Below, piece by piece: positions 37,979-46,887 of a stretch of 64,000 nucleotides of DNA. Each line of letters starts with the position of its first letter. Within the stretch, counting starts at the first letter, position 1. The translations under genes and the position numbers were made by a program. Source of the stretch: Azonexaceae bacterium (GTDB lineage: Bacteria; Pseudomonadota; Gammaproteobacteria; Burkholderiales; Rhodocyclaceae); NCBI GenBank assembly GCA_009469675.1, contig SSSZ01000050.1:35342-99341 (forward strand), written 5' to 3'. The notes under the pieces were generated by a model. It saw only the letters and a list, made by a program, of their open reading frames with translations, was not told the DNA's origin and did no database searches.

Positions 37979-39390
37979 TCAACCGGCGGCGGACGGCAGG
38001 GCGATCGTCACCGCGGTACCGACGCCGGGCTGGCTGGCAATCGCCAGTTCGGCGCCGAGTTTGGCCGCCAGACGGTAGGCCAGCGACCATCCCAGGCCGG
38101 CACCGGGGCGGTTACCGTCGTCGCAGAAACGGACGAAGGGTTCGCCCAGCCGCGCCACCTGTTCCGGCGTCATGCCGACCCCGGTGTCGCGCACCGCCAG
38201 TCTCAGCCGACCCCGCTCTTCGGACGCCGCGACGGTGACCGTGCCGCCCTCCCGGTTGTAGCGGACGGCGTTGTCGATGACCAGGTCGAGCAGTTGCTGC
38301 AGGCGGGCGGTGTCCAGGGCCAGGTGGCACTGCCCGACCGAGGGCGGGACGGCATCTTCGAGGCGCACGCCGCGTTCCTCGGCGGACTTCCTGGCTTCCC
38401 ACAGGCAGCGGGCGACCAGATCGCCGACCCGGCATTCCGGGGCCTCGGCCGGCGCCGCGTCGGCGGCGGCGGTCATGGCCAGGGCTTCGTCCACCATGCG
38501 CAGGAGATGCCGGGCCGCCCCCGCCAACTCGTCCACCAGGGCGCGGTCGTCGTCGCTGTTCACCTGCATGGCGAAAATCTGGGCGACGCCGAGGATGCCG
38601 TTGAGGGGCGTGCGCATCTCGTGGCTCATGGCGTTGAGGAAGGCGGTTTTGGCCCGCTCGGCCGCCTGGGAATCGCCGAGGGCGATGGCCAGCTTGTCCT
38701 CCAGGGCCTTGTGGGCGGAAATGTCCTGGATGACGAAGAGGGTGTTGCGGGTGGGATCTTCCGGGGTCAGGGAGCACACACCCCAGATCACCCAGAGGGT
38801 GCTGCCATCCTTGCGGCGCAGGGGCGGGTCGACCCGCCGAGCAATTCCTCGACGCGATAACCGAGCAGGTTGGCAAAGGCTTCGTTGAGGCGGGTGAAGC
38901 GCCGCTCGTCGAGGCTGGCGATCCCCACCGGCGCAAGGCGCAGCAATTCCTCCCGTTCGAGGGCGAGGCGGGTGATCTCCTCCATCTGCAGGCGCTGCTG
39001 GGTGACGTCGGTGCGTACCGAAACGTAGTGGGTGGGCAATCCCGCCGCGTCGAGACAGGGAAAAATGGTGGCCTGCACCCAATAGAGGCCGCCGCTCTTG
39101 TGGCGGTTGCACACCTCGCCCTGCCAGACCCGGCCGGCGGCAATGGTTTCCCACATTTGCCGGAAAAACTCGGGGGGATGGAGGCTCGACTTGACGATAC
39201 GGTGGTTCTGCCCCAGTAGTTCGCCGAGGTCGTAGCCGCTGATGCGGCAGAACAGGGGATTGGCATAGACGATGCGGCCCGCCGCGTCGGCGATGCTGAC
39301 GATGGCGTGGGAATTGACCGCCTGGAACATGGCTTCCAGGGACACGGGTAAAGGCGGCAAATCGAACGTCTGGCTGGGTTCAGGAGCCAA
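37979..39390 (-). pseudogene. PAS-PAS histidine kinase, frameshifted with an internal deletion
   Basis: The N-terminal half (TTG 39390, GAGG upstream) reads PAS domain 1 (AIVSIADAAGRIVYANPLF) and the start of PAS 2 (LGYRVEELLGG). The other half, in another frame, resumes at PLRRKDGSTLWVIWGV and carries the PAS end, HisKA (AMSHEMRTPLNGILGV) and ATPase (DNAVRYNREGG, RDTGVGMT, GAGLGWSLAYRL). About 30 residues normally lying between these PAS parts are missing, and the reading frame shifts at 38820-38840. The upstream frame ends after 200 codons. Either a real inactivating deletion or a sequence or assembly error at the palindrome there. No transfer signs. Confidence 0.8.
38823..38838. repeat. 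16-bp perfect palindrome at the kinase break
   Basis: GGCGGGTCGACCCGCC is self-complementary over 16 bp and sits exactly where the two reading frames of the histidine kinase fail to join. Such palindromes cause both in-vivo deletion by slippage and sequencing or assembly dropouts. Confidence 0.9.
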
Positions 39391-39505
39391 GGTTTGTCCT
39401 CGATCCTGCCGGCGAGGGCCGGCCGATGATTCGATCCTAGAACAGTTCCCCTATCGGCGCCAGGGGCTTTGCCCGCCCGGCCGGGAAAATCGTCGCAGCA
39501 AGCCC

Positions 39506-40528
39506 TCAGGCCCCGGAAAAATCGAGGGTCCAGCGGGGCCGCACGGCAAACGCCCCGGCCTCCCGCGCCGCGGCTCCGGCCTGCAGACGCAGCGCCCCGG
39601 CCAGGGCGATCATGGCGCCGTTGTCGGTGCAGAACTCCAGTTCCGGGTAATAGACCCGCCAGTGCCGACGCCGCGCCGCTTCGTCGAGGGCCGCCCGCAG
39701 TTGCCGGTTGGCGCCCACCCCGCCGGCCACCACCAGTTGCTTGAGACCGGTCTGTTTCAGGGCCTTGAGGGCCTTTTTTACCAGCACCTCGACGATGGCA
39801 TCCTGGAAAGCCCGGGCCGCATCGGCCTTGAAGCCCTCGCCGGGATTTTCGCCCTGTTCGCGGACCAGGGTGAGAACCGCCGTCTTGAGGCCGGAAAAGC
39901 TGAAATTGAGGTCGCCGGAATGGAGCATGGGCCGCGGCAGTTCATAGGCCCCCGGGCGCCCCCCCTCGGCCAGCCGCGACAGCAGGGCCCCGCCCGGGTA
40001 GGGCAGGCCGAGCAGCTTGGCGCTCTTGTCGAAGGCTTCGCCGGCGGCGTCGTCGAGGGTCTCGCCGAGCAGTTCGTAGGCGCCAACGCCGGTCACCCGC
40101 ATCAATTGGGTGTGGCCGCCGGAAACGAGCAGGGCAACGAAGGGAAAAGCCGGCGGATCGGCCGAAAGCAGCGGCGAGAGCAGATGCCCTTCGAGGTGAT
40201 GGACGGGCAGGGTCGGCTTGCCGAGGGCGAAGCCCAGCGCCTCGGCAAAGGCGCTGCCGACCAGCAGGGCTCCGGCCAGCCCCGGCCCCTGGGTGTAGGC
40301 GATGGCGTCGACCGCCTCCAGGCGCCGCCCGGAACGGGCCAGGGCCTGGCGCAGCAGCGGCACGACGCGCCGGATGTGGTCGCGGGAAGCCAGTTCGGGA
40401 ACCACTCCGCCGTATTCGGCGTGCATCGCCACCTGCGAATGGAGGGCGTGGGCGAGCAGGCCGGCGTCGCTGTCGTAGAGGGCGATGCCGGTTTCGTCGC
40501 AGGAGGATTCGATGCCGAGGACGAGCAT
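39506..40528 (-). CDS. tsaD: tRNA N6-adenosine threonylcarbamoyltransferase
   Basis: A 340-aa ASKHA-fold protein: [36 protein letters not shown] (metal-binding His), VSGGHTQLM and [13 protein letters not shown]. With TsaB, TsaC and TsaE it makes t6A37 in ANN-decoding tRNAs. Divergent from rpsU, the widely conserved order. Confidence 0.97.
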   Translation of the reverse strand: MLVLGIESSCDETGIALYDSDAGLLAHALHSQVAMHAEYGGVVPELASRDHIRRVVPLLRQALARSGRRLEAVDAIAYTQGPGLAGALLVGSAFAEALGFALGKPTLPVHHLEGHLLSPLLSADPPAFPFVALLVSGGHTQLMRVTGVGAYELLGETLDDAAGEAFDKSAKLLGLPYPGGALLSRLAEGGRPGAYELPRPMLHSGDLNFSFSGLKTAVLTLVREQGENPGEGFKADAARAFQDAIVEVLVKKALKALKQTGLKQLVVAGGVGANRQLRAALDEAARRRHWRVYYPELEFCTDNGAMIALAGALRLQAGAAAREAGAFAVRPRWTLDFSGA

Positions 40529-40552
40529 GGGAGGCGCATTTTAACTTAAGGC

Positions 40553-40582
40553 TTGAGGGAAAAAGGATTTCTGGAATAGAAT
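40553..40582 (+). promoter_or_regulatory. promoter of the rpsU-yqeY-dnaG-rpoD operon
   Basis: TTGAGG (-35, 40553-40558) and TAGAAT (-10, 40577-40582) with an 18-bp spacer, about 90 bp upstream of rpsU. It lies in the gap between the divergent tsaD and rpsU genes and is the only good promoter in it. Confidence 0.6.
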
Positions 40583-40673
40583 GCTCGTTTTTCCGCGTCT
40601 TGCGGGAACACCATTTTGCGCGCACCGCCGCTTACTTGACCTGGCGGGCGCCTGACGGAAGGGGGTGATTTAT

Positions 40674-40886
40674 ATGCCGAACATTCGTGTCAAGGAAAAC
40701 GAGCCGTTCGAGGTGGCCATCCGCCGCTTCAAGCGCACTGTCGAAAAGACTGGTCTCCTGACCGAGCTGCGCGCCCGGGAGTTCTACGAGAAGCCCACCG
40801 CCGAGCGCAAGCGTAAGTTGGCTGCTGCCGTCAAACGTCATCACAAGCGTATCCGCAGCATGACCCTGCCGCCGAAACTGTTCTAA
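40674..40886 (+). CDS. rpsU: 30S ribosomal protein S21
   Basis: A 70-aa basic protein ([27 protein letters not shown]-like core, ending [10 protein letters not shown]) matching S21 in length and sequence. It helps mRNA 3' 16S rRNA base pairing at initiation. ATG 40674 has GGGGGTGA upstream. First gene of the macromolecular-synthesis operon. Confidence 0.97.
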   Translation: MPNIRVKENEPFEVAIRRFKRTVEKTGLLTELRAREFYEKPTAERKRKLAAAVKRHHKRIRSMTLPPKLF

Positions 40887-40907
40887 TCAGTTCATCGCTG
40901 CAGAGAG

Positions 40908-40937
40908 AGCCGCCCGCGTCTTCGCCGGCGGCTTTTT
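40908..40937 (+). terminator. terminator or attenuator between rpsU and yqeY
   Basis: AGCCGCC (40908-40914) pairs with GGCGGCT (40927-40933), with an inner GCG-TCTT-CGC stem, followed by TTTTT (40933-40937). In the equivalent E. coli operon a partial terminator after rpsU lowers dnaG and rpoD expression relative to S21; the same role is likely here. Confidence 0.8.
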
Positions 40938-40955
40938 ACCTTTAAAGGAAGAAAA

Positions 40956-41414
40956 ATGTCGTTGAAGGACCGCATCACCGAAGACATGAAGGCCGCCCTG
41001 AAGGCCAAGGATACGGCCCGGCTGGGCGCCATCCGCCTGCTGCTGGCCGCCGTCAAGCAAAAGGAGGTCGACGAGCGGGTCGTACTCGACGATGCGGCCG
41101 TGGTCGCCGTCATCGAAAAGCTGACCAAACAGAGGAAGGACAGCCTCGCCCAGTACCAAGCGGCCAACCGGCCCGAACTGGCGGCCGCCGAGCAATTCGA
41201 GATCACCGTGTTGTCCGCCTACCTGCCGGAAAAGATGGGCGCCGCCGACCTGGCCGACGCCGTCGCCGCCGCCGTGGCAGAGACGAGCGCGAATGGTGAA
41301 CAACTCGGCCCCGCCGACATGGGCAGACTGATGGCCGTCCTCAAACCCCGCCTGGCCGGCAAGGCCGACATGGCCGAGGTGTCGAAACTGGTGAAAGCCG
41401 CCCTGGCCGGCTGA
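40956..41414 (+). CDS. yqeY: GatB/YqeY domain protein
   Basis: A 152-aa protein of the YqeY family (SLKDRITEDMKAALKAKDTA, RLGAIRLLLAAVKQKEVD, AYLPEKMGAADL). The fold matches the tRNA-binding tail of GatB, but YqeY stands alone; a tRNA-related role is presumed. Strong AAAGGAAG site before ATG 40956. Position between rpsU and dnaG is typical of betaproteobacteria. Repeat copy C lies after its stop. Confidence 0.93.
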   Translation: MSLKDRITEDMKAALKAKDTARLGAIRLLLAAVKQKEVDERVVLDDAAVVAVIEKLTKQRKDSLAQYQAANRPELAAAEQFEITVLSAYLPEKMGAADLADAVAAAVAETSANGEQLGPADMGRLMAVLKPRLAGKADMAEVSKLVKAALAG

Positions 41415-41419
41415 ACTTG

Positions 41420-41523
41420 CGATGACATCACGGGCGCCGCGAGACGCGAAGACAAGCCGCAGACAGTGCTTTAGCACGGCAAGGCGACGTCGACAAAGTA
41501 TCGGGGCGGCAAGCGAATGATTC
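41420..41523 (-). repeat. 104-bp dispersed palindromic element, copy C (degenerate), overlapping the dnaG start
   Basis: A diverged copy in the orientation of copy B. The core is well conserved (GCGAAGACAAGCCGCAGACA, then AGTGCTTTAGCACGGCAAGG) and its hairpin is at the family offset, 44 nt from the right end. The terminal repeats have decayed: the right end reads GGCAAGCGAATGATTCC, which includes the dnaG ATG (41517). It fills almost the whole yqeY-dnaG gap. Confidence 0.78.
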
Positions 41524-43253
41524 CCGAGTCCTTCATCCAGGATCTGCTGGCCCGGGTCGACATCGTCGACCTCATCGACAGCTACGTCCCGCTCAAGAAG
41601 GCCGGCGCCAACTACGCCGCCTGCTGCCCCTTTCACAACGAAAAGACGCCTTCGTTCACGGTCAGCCCGAGCAAGCAGTTCTACCACTGCTTCGGCTGCG
41701 GCGCCCATGGCACGGCCATCGGCTTTGTCATGGAATACCAGGGGGTCGGCTTCGTCGATGCCGTCAAGGATCTGGCCGGCCGCGCCGGCCTGGCGGTGCC
41801 GGAGGCTGAAGGCCGCGGCGGCCACGAGGAAAAGCCGGGCCAGATGCGGGGGCTGGTCGAGGTCATGGCCAAGGCCGCCGCCTACTACAAGGAGCAGCTC
41901 AAGCGCTCCCCCCGGGCCGTCGACTACTGCAAGAAACGCGGCCTCTCGGGCGAAATTGCCGCCCGCTTCGGCATCGGCTACGCCCCCGACGGCTGGCAGA
42001 ATCTGCAAGCCGTCTTTCCCGATTACAACGACGAAGCCCTGCGCCAGGCCGGCCTGGTCATCGACAACGACAGCGGCCGGCGCTACGACCGCTTCCGGGA
42101 CCGGCTGATGATCCCCATCGTCAATCCCAAGGGCGACATCATCGCCTTCGGCGGGCGCATCATCGACCAGGGCGAACCGAAATACCTCAATTCGCCGGAA
42201 ACGCCGCTTTTCGAGAAGGGCCGCGAGCTCTTCGGCCTGCCCCAGGCCCGCCACGCCCTGCGCGAAACCGACACGGCCATCGTCACCGAAGGCTACATGG
42301 ACGTCATCGCCCTGGCCCAGAACGGCGTCGGCAACGCCGTCGCCACCCTGGGCACGGCAACCACCGCCACCCACGTGCAAAAGCTCCTGCGCCAGGTGGA
42401 TCGCGTCGTCTTTTGCTTCGACGGCGACAACGCCGGCCAGAAGGCCGCCTGGCGCGCCCTCGAAAACTCCCTCGAAGCCCTGGCCGACAACAAGCGCCTG
42501 GGCTTCGTCTTCCTGCCCGCAGAAGACGACCCCGACAGCTTCATCCGCAGCCGCGGCAAGGAGGCCTTCGACCGCCTGGTGCGCGAGGCCATGCCGCTCT
42601 CCGACTTCCTCCTCCGGGAACTGGCCCGGCGCTGCGACCTGACCAGTTCGGAAGGTAAGGCCCAGCTCATCTACGAGGCCAAACCCCTGCTCCACAAGCT
42701 GCCCACGCCGCTGCTCCGCCTGCAGCTGGTCAAACGGCTGGCCGAGGCCAGCGGCTTCGCCCAGGGCGAAGTCGAGCGCCTCTGCGAACTCAAGTCCTAC
42801 GCGCCGCCGGCCCCGCCCAAGGCCCGCCGCGCTGCGCCCTCGCTGTCGCGCAACCTGCTGCGCCTAGTCCTGCAACATCCTGAACTTGCCGCCCGGCTGC
42901 CGGTCAATCTGCTCGCCGAGACCCCCGAACGGGCCGCACTCGTCCGGCTGCAGGCCGAGGCGGCGGCCAGCGGCGGGAGGCTGACCTACGCCACCTTGCG
43001 CGAGCGGCTGCGGGGCGCCCCGGAGGAATCCCTGGTCGACCAGGTGGCGGGCGAAGCGCTGGCCTCGCCCTTCGACACCGGCGAAGTCACCGAGGAATTC
43101 AACGATTGCCTGGAAAAACTGAAGGAAGGCGAGCACAAACGGGCTTTCGCCGAGTTGCAGGCCAAGGTCCAGCGGCTCGGGGTAAACGGCCTGACGCCGG
43201 AGGAAAAACAGGACTACCTGCGGCGCCTCTCAAGCCCGGGAAACAAGCGCTAA
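41517..43253 (+). CDS. dnaG: DNA primase
   Basis: A 578-aa primase. CHC2 zinc ligands Cys37, His40, Cys58 and Cys61 (CCPFHNEKTPSF, YHCFGCGAHG), the RNA-polymerase domain with KRGLSGEIAARFGIGYAP, and the Toprim motifs VTEGYMDVIAL and FCFDGDNAGQKAA. The C-terminal helicase-binding domain is present but short. ATG 41517 begins the family N-terminus IPESFIQDLLARVDIVDLID, yet no clear Shine-Dalgarno sequence precedes it, because the region is the end of repeat copy C. It makes replication primers for DnaB-coupled forks. Confidence 0.97.
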   Translation: MIPESFIQDLLARVDIVDLIDSYVPLKKAGANYAACCPFHNEKTPSFTVSPSKQFYHCFGCGAHGTAIGFVMEYQGVGFVDAVKDLAGRAGLAVPEAEGRGGHEEKPGQMRGLVEVMAKAAAYYKEQLKRSPRAVDYCKKRGLSGEIAARFGIGYAPDGWQNLQAVFPDYNDEALRQAGLVIDNDSGRRYDRFRDRLMIPIVNPKGDIIAFGGRIIDQGEPKYLNSPETPLFEKGRELFGLPQARHALRETDTAIVTEGYMDVIALAQNGVGNAVATLGTATTATHVQKLLRQVDRVVFCFDGDNAGQKAAWRALENSLEALADNKRLGFVFLPAEDDPDSFIRSRGKEAFDRLVREAMPLSDFLLRELARRCDLTSSEGKAQLIYEAKPLLHKLPTPLLRLQLVKRLAEASGFAQGEVERLCELKSYAPPAPPKARRAAPSLSRNLLRLVLQHPELAARLPVNLLAETPERAALVRLQAEAAASGGRLTYATLRERLRGAPEESLVDQVAGEALASPFDTGEVTEEFNDCLEKLKEGEHKRAFAELQAKVQRLGVNGLTPEEKQDYLRRLSSPGNKR

Positions 43254-43297
43254 GTTGTGGTAGAATTTGAGGTTTTCCCAATTTACGGATCGTGGTG

Positions 43298-45265
43298 ATG
43301 GCTAAGGCAAAAAACCCCGCGAAGGATGCTCCCAAGGCGCGGAGCGGCAAGGCATCGGCCCGGGCTGCCGAAAAAGCGCTGCTGGAAGGCGCAATGACCG
43401 AGGCCCCGGCTCCCATGGACGCCGAGGCCCGCAAGACCCGCTTGAAGAACCTCATCAAGCTCGGCAAGGAGCGGGGCTACCTGACCTACGCCGAAATCAA
43501 CGACCACCTGCCGGACGACGTCGTCGACGCCGAGCAGATCGAGTCGATCATCTCCACCTTCAACGACATGGGCATCCAGGTCTTCGACGAGGCTCCGGCC
43601 GCCGAGGAACTCCTCATGTCCGAGACCGCCCCCGCCGTCGCCGACGACGAGGAAGTCGAAGAAGAAGCCGAACAGGCCCTGTCCACGGTCGATTCCGAAT
43701 TCGGCCGCACCACCGACCCGGTGCGCATGTACATGCGCGAAATGGGCTCGGTCGAACTCCTCACCCGCGAGGGCGAAATCGAAATCGCCAAGCGCATCGA
43801 GGACGGCCTCAAGCACATGATCCTGGCCATTTCCGCCTGCCCCACCACCATCGCCGAAATCCTCGACATGGCGGCCAAGGTGGAAAAGGAAGAAATGCGC
43901 ATCGACGAACTGGTGGATGGTCTCATCGACCCCAACGCCGTCGATGAAGCCCCCGCCGAACTGGCCGACGAAGCCGACCTCGACGACGAGGAAGAGGCCG
44001 ACGAGGAAGGCGATGCCGCCGGCGCCGTCTCGGCCTCCCTGCTGCAGCTCAAGGCCGACGCCCTGGAGCGCTTCAAGACCATCCACGGCCTCCACGCCAA
44101 GATGCACAAGGCGCTGGTTTCCAAGGGTTCCCAGGACAAGACCTATTTGAAGCTGCAGCAGCAGATTTCCGGCGAGTTGATGAACATCCGCTTCACCTCC
44201 CGCTCCATCGAACGCCTGTGCGATTCGGTGCGTGAAATGGTCGAGATGGTCCGCCGTTCCGAACGCAAGATCCAGCAGATCTGCGTCGACAAGGTGAAGA
44301 TGCCCCGTCCGCACTTCATCAAGAACTTCCCGGGCAACGAAGTGAACCTGGACTGGGTCGACGGCGAAATCACCGCCGCCCCCAAGACCTACGGCGCCAT
44401 CCTGACGCGCAACGCCCCCGCCGTGAAGGAAGAGCAGAAGAAGCTCCTCGCCCTCCAGGCCCACATCGGCATCCCGCTCAAGGACTTGAAGGACATCAAC
44501 AAGCAGATGTCCACCGGCGAAGCCAAGGCCCGCCGCGCCAAGCGCGAAATGACCGAGGCCAACCTGCGGCTGGTCATCTCCATCGCCAAGAAGTACACCA
44601 ACCGCGGCCTGCAGTTCCTCGATTTGATCCAGGAAGGCAACATCGGCCTCATGAAGGCCGTCGACAAGTTCGAATACCGCCGCGGCTACAAGTTCTCGAC
44701 CTACGCCACCTGGTGGATCCGCCAGGCCATCACCCGCTCCATCGCCGACCAGGCGCGGACCATCCGCATCCCGGTGCATATGATCGAAACGATCAACAAG
44801 ATGAACCGCATCTCGCGGCAAATCCTGCAGGAAACCGGGGCCGAACCCGATCCGGCGACGCTGGCCAAGAAGATGGACATGCCCGAGGAGAAGATCCGCA
44901 AGATCATGAAAATCTCCAAGGAGCCGATCTCCATGGAGACCCCCATCGGCGACGACGACGACTCCCACCTCGGCGACTTCATCGAGGACCAGTCCACCCT
45001 GCTCCCCGCCGACGCGGCCATGTACTCCAGCCTGCGCGGCGTGACCAAGGAAATTCTCGACACCCTGACGCCGCGGGAAGCCAAGGTGCTGCGCATGCGT
45101 TTCGGCATCGAAATGAACACCGACCACACCCTCGAAGAAGTCGGCAAGCAATTCGACGTCACCCGCGAACGCATCCGCCAGATCGAAGCCAAGGCACTGC
45201 GCAAACTGCGCCACCCCAGCCGCTCCGACAAACTGCGCAGCTTCCTCGATAACAACAGCGGCTAA
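43298..45265 (+). CDS. rpoD: RNA polymerase primary sigma factor
   Basis: A 655-aa sigma-70. Region 1.1 ([20 protein letters not shown]), region 1.2 ([20 protein letters not shown]), an acidic non-conserved region ([23 protein letters not shown]), region 2 ([60 protein letters not shown]), region 3 and region 4 ([39 protein letters not shown]). ATG 43298 is the third start-like codon in GTGGTGATG. A TAGAAT box at about 43262 may give it a separate promoter. Confidence 0.98.
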   Translation: MAKAKNPAKDAPKARSGKASARAAEKALLEGAMTEAPAPMDAEARKTRLKNLIKLGKERGYLTYAEINDHLPDDVVDAEQIESIISTFNDMGIQVFDEAPAAEELLMSETAPAVADDEEVEEEAEQALSTVDSEFGRTTDPVRMYMREMGSVELLTREGEIEIAKRIEDGLKHMILAISACPTTIAEILDMAAKVEKEEMRIDELVDGLIDPNAVDEAPAELADEADLDDEEEADEEGDAAGAVSASLLQLKADALERFKTIHGLHAKMHKALVSKGSQDKTYLKLQQQISGELMNIRFTSRSIERLCDSVREMVEMVRRSERKIQQICVDKVKMPRPHFIKNFPGNEVNLDWVDGEITAAPKTYGAILTRNAPAVKEEQKKLLALQAHIGIPLKDLKDINKQMSTGEAKARRAKREMTEANLRLVISIAKKYTNRGLQFLDLIQEGNIGLMKAVDKFEYRRGYKFSTYATWWIRQAITRSIADQARTIRIPVHMIETINKMNRISRQILQETGAEPDPATLAKKMDMPEEKIRKIMKISKEPISMETPIGDDDDSHLGDFIEDQSTLLPADAAMYSSLRGVTKEILDTLTPREAKVLRMRFGIEMNTDHTLEEVGKQFDVTRERIRQIEAKALRKLRHPSRSDKLRSFLDNNSG

Positions 45266-45295
45266 GGGCCGCCGTCGCGGCAACCGTGTTCCGGT

Positions 45296-45372
45296 GGGCC
45301 TGTAGCTCAGTCGGTTAGAGCAGAGGACTCATAATCCTTTGGTCCAGGGTTCAAGTCCCTGCGGGCCCACCA
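45296..45372 (+). tRNA. tRNA with CAU anticodon, probably tRNA-Ile2 (lysidine)
   Basis: A 77-nt cloverleaf with encoded CCA: acceptor GGGCCTG, D stem GCTC/GAGC, anticodon loop CTCATAA, variable TGGTC and T loop TTCAAGT. CAU could be Met or Ile2. C4-G69 and C5-G68, known TilS determinants, plus the TGGTC/TTCAAGT features shared with E. coli ileX, favour Ile2; the other CAU tRNA at 63416 lacks them. It forms the left attachment site of the 2-kb element that follows. Confidence 0.85.
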
Positions 45373-45374
45373 AC
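45326..45374 (+). repeat. left attachment site (attL), 3' part of tRNA-Ile2
   Basis: The 49 bp from GACTCATAATCC in the anticodon arm to CCACCAAC just past CCA recur at 47392-47440. The mismatch is in the T loop: TTCAAGT here, TTCGAGT in the right copy. Integration restored an intact tRNA at this end. Confidence 0.9.
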
Positions 45375-45389
45375 ATATTCAAGCACTTG

Positions 45390-45415
45390 CGCCAATCCTC
45401 CGGGGTTGGCGTTTT
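45390..45415 (+). terminator. terminator supplied by the element behind tRNA-Ile2
   Basis: CGCCAA (45390-45395) pairs with TTGGCG (45406-45411) around a GC-rich loop, followed by TTTT. It replaces the tRNA's original terminator, which now lies beyond the element at 47450. Confidence 0.6.
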
Positions 45416-45426
45416 GCTTTCCGGCC

Positions 45427-45446
45427 GCCATGTAAGCGCCATGTAC
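45427..45446. repeat. arm-type integrase site candidate, left end
   Basis: GCCATGTAAGCGCCATGTAC contains the octamer GCCATGTA twice with an 11-bp period. A nearly identical block (two substitutions) stands at 47238-47257 near the other end in the same orientation. Paired short direct repeats inside both ends are typical binding sites for the N-terminal arm-binding domain of tyrosine integrases. Confidence 0.6.
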
Positions 45447-45452
45447 TTTTTG

Positions 45453-45836
45453 TTAGGTTTTCTCAGCGTCCCCATGGGGTTCCCGCCCAAGTCTTAGATT
45501 TTCCAGGGCTGCTAATTTGCCTTGGGCACTCTTCGGGCCTGTAGAAAGCCCGCCATGGAATTTACAGCGGCCGTTTTTATGGATTTGCGTCGACTTGCAC
45601 GGCTGCTCGCTGCTCTTGGCTTTGGCTCCGCATGTCATACCCTCACACTCCGGCGGGAAGGGCGGGAATTCCGGCAGAGTCAGCGGGGGCGGTATCTGGC
45701 CGGTGTCGATGAAGAACAGGGCGCGGCGTTCGGCTAACTCTTCGTCGGCAACCAGCCAGCGCCGTAGGGCCGTCACCCGGTCGCATTCCTTGTACCAGGC
45801 TTTTAGGCGACGGCGCTGCTCAGGGCTGCTGCTCAC
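45453..45836 (-). CDS. island-associated small protein with HGG-STGP motif
   Basis: A 127-aa basic protein whose C-terminus has CGAKAKSSEQPCKSTQIHKN followed by GRCKFHGGLSTGPKSAQGKL. The pattern C..K....PCK....GRCK.HGG.STGPK is common in small genes of integrative elements and prophages; its job is unknown, though the Cys/His set suggests metal or nucleic-acid binding. GTG 45836 is proposed as start, overlapping the upstream gene by 17 bp; an ATG at 45899 is possible. Confidence 0.65.
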   Translation of the reverse strand: MSSSPEQRRRLKAWYKECDRVTALRRWLVADEELAERRALFFIDTGQIPPPLTLPEFPPFPPECEGMTCGAKAKSSEQPCKSTQIHKNGRCKFHGGLSTGPKSAQGKLAALENLRLGREPHGDAEKT

Positions 45837-46260
45837 GGTGGGACTCAATGAATGCCCGGACCCCAAGCAGCGGGCAATTGCGGGCGTATCCCTCAGCATT
45901 GCGCAAGGCAACGGCGGATTCTGCCAGGCGTTCGACCGGCCAAGCATCCTTTACCGCGTCCGTTGCCTGTAGGATTGTCGTCTTGGCAAGGATTGCGGCT
46001 TGATAGCGACCGCTCGGGCTGTTCTTAAAGACACGCCAGGCGCGGTCGAATTCGGATAGCTCGGCTTTGCCGGCGTGGTAGGCGTGAGCCACGTTGACCA
46101 ATGTCCTCGCCTTGCCGCTTTCAATCCGTAGGCGCTCAAAGAGGGCAAGGGCCGCGTCGGCGTAGGTCAATGCCCACACTCTGGCGACGTCTTTGGTGCG
46201 GCGCCTTGTTGCTTTGGCCTCCGCTGCGATTGCCTTCCGCAAAAGGTCTTCAATGTTCAC
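45820..46260 (-). CDS. island hypothetical protein
   Basis: A 146-aa, mostly helical, basic protein (MNIEDLLRKAIAAEAKATRR, WALTYADAALALFERLRIES, YQAAILAKTTILQATDAVKD). I recognise no family. It starts 18 bp from the iteron-type inverted repeat and is probably expressed from a promoter inside it. Its end overlaps the HGG-motif gene, so the two are one unit. Confidence 0.6.
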   Translation of the reverse strand: MNIEDLLRKAIAAEAKATRRRTKDVARVWALTYADAALALFERLRIESGKARTLVNVAHAYHAGKAELSEFDRAWRVFKNSPSGRYQAAILAKTTILQATDAVKDAWPVERLAESAVALRNAEGYARNCPLLGVRAFIESHREQQP

Positions 46261-46277
46261 AGTTTTCTCCCTTCGGT

Positions 46278-46364
46278 TTGTAACCCCTGTAACCCTTTTC
46301 TAATAGCCCTATAGAGTTTCAAAAGCGTATACGAACGACTAGGAAAGGGTTACAAGGGTTACAA
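46278..46364. repeat. iteron-like 25-bp inverted repeat, candidate replication origin
   Basis: Two 25-bp arms (46278-46302 and 46340-46364) are complementary at 23 positions around a 37-bp AT-richer centre. Each arm carries two direct copies of TGTAACCC (one copy with one change), giving four iterons. It adjoins a primase remnant of the P4 alpha type, whose helicase-primase initiates at iterons, so it is probably the element's origin or the control site for its replication genes. Confidence 0.65.
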
Positions 46365-46371
46365 CGGGGGA

Positions 46372-46887
46372 TTAGGAAGCCAAGGGGAACGGGACATTCC
46401 CCACTTGTGGAATTAGCATCAAGCCACGATAGCGGACGCCGGCAGATACGGCCTTCTCGAACTTCGGCCGCATTGCTTCCGCCCAAACCGTCTGACTATC
46501 TGGCTGTTCTCCCCGCGCAATCTTCCAATTCCGGTACGACGCGTAAAGCTCGCTGGATTTCGGGCACTGGCTGGCGGCGCGAACATCGGGCGACACAGGC
46601 TGCACACACTCCGCCAGCCACATGTCGACCGTCGATTGGGCCGAAAAATAGTCTTCGGTTTCGGCTTCGACTGCCCGGCACTGCGGTAATCGTTTTCCAG
46701 CGGCCTGCCATTTGTCATGCCCTTTAATGAGCCAGCCCAAGACATGCCCAAGGTTCCGGCGCAGCTTGTCGGGCAAGTCCGCATCCTCCCGCCCGTTAAA
46801 ATCCGCCTTGAAAGGGACCAGCTTGATACGGCTCTTGATGCCCGTCGCCACTGCCCGAAGCTGGGGGCGGTGGTTTCCGTAGATCAA
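46372..46887 (-). pseudogene. P4-type primase/helicase, C-terminal remnant
   Basis: 171 codons that begin within the helicase core at IYGNHRPQL, then IKSRIKLVPFKADF, DADLPDKLRRNLGHVLGWLI and TVDMWLAECVQPVSPD, followed by the C-terminal winged-helix-like part (SELYASYRNWKIARGEQPDS). These match the end of phage/plasmid primases of the P4 family (normally 500-900 aa). The Toprim primase and Walker motifs are missing. Its 5' end abuts the integrase remnant directly, indicating one internal deletion. Confidence 0.75.

Noticed and set aside
37979..39390. Two separate intact genes (PAS protein and kinase)
   Set aside because: The break falls in the middle of a PAS domain, the downstream frame has no PAS start or ribosome-binding site, and about 30 PAS residues are missing.
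40887..42695. 602-codon open frame antisense to yqeY and dnaG
   Set aside because: Spans two real genes and a repeat; low-complexity composition and no domain.
43283..45283. 666-codon open frame antisense to rpoD
   Set aside because: Shadow of rpoD in a GC-rich genome; no start context or family features.
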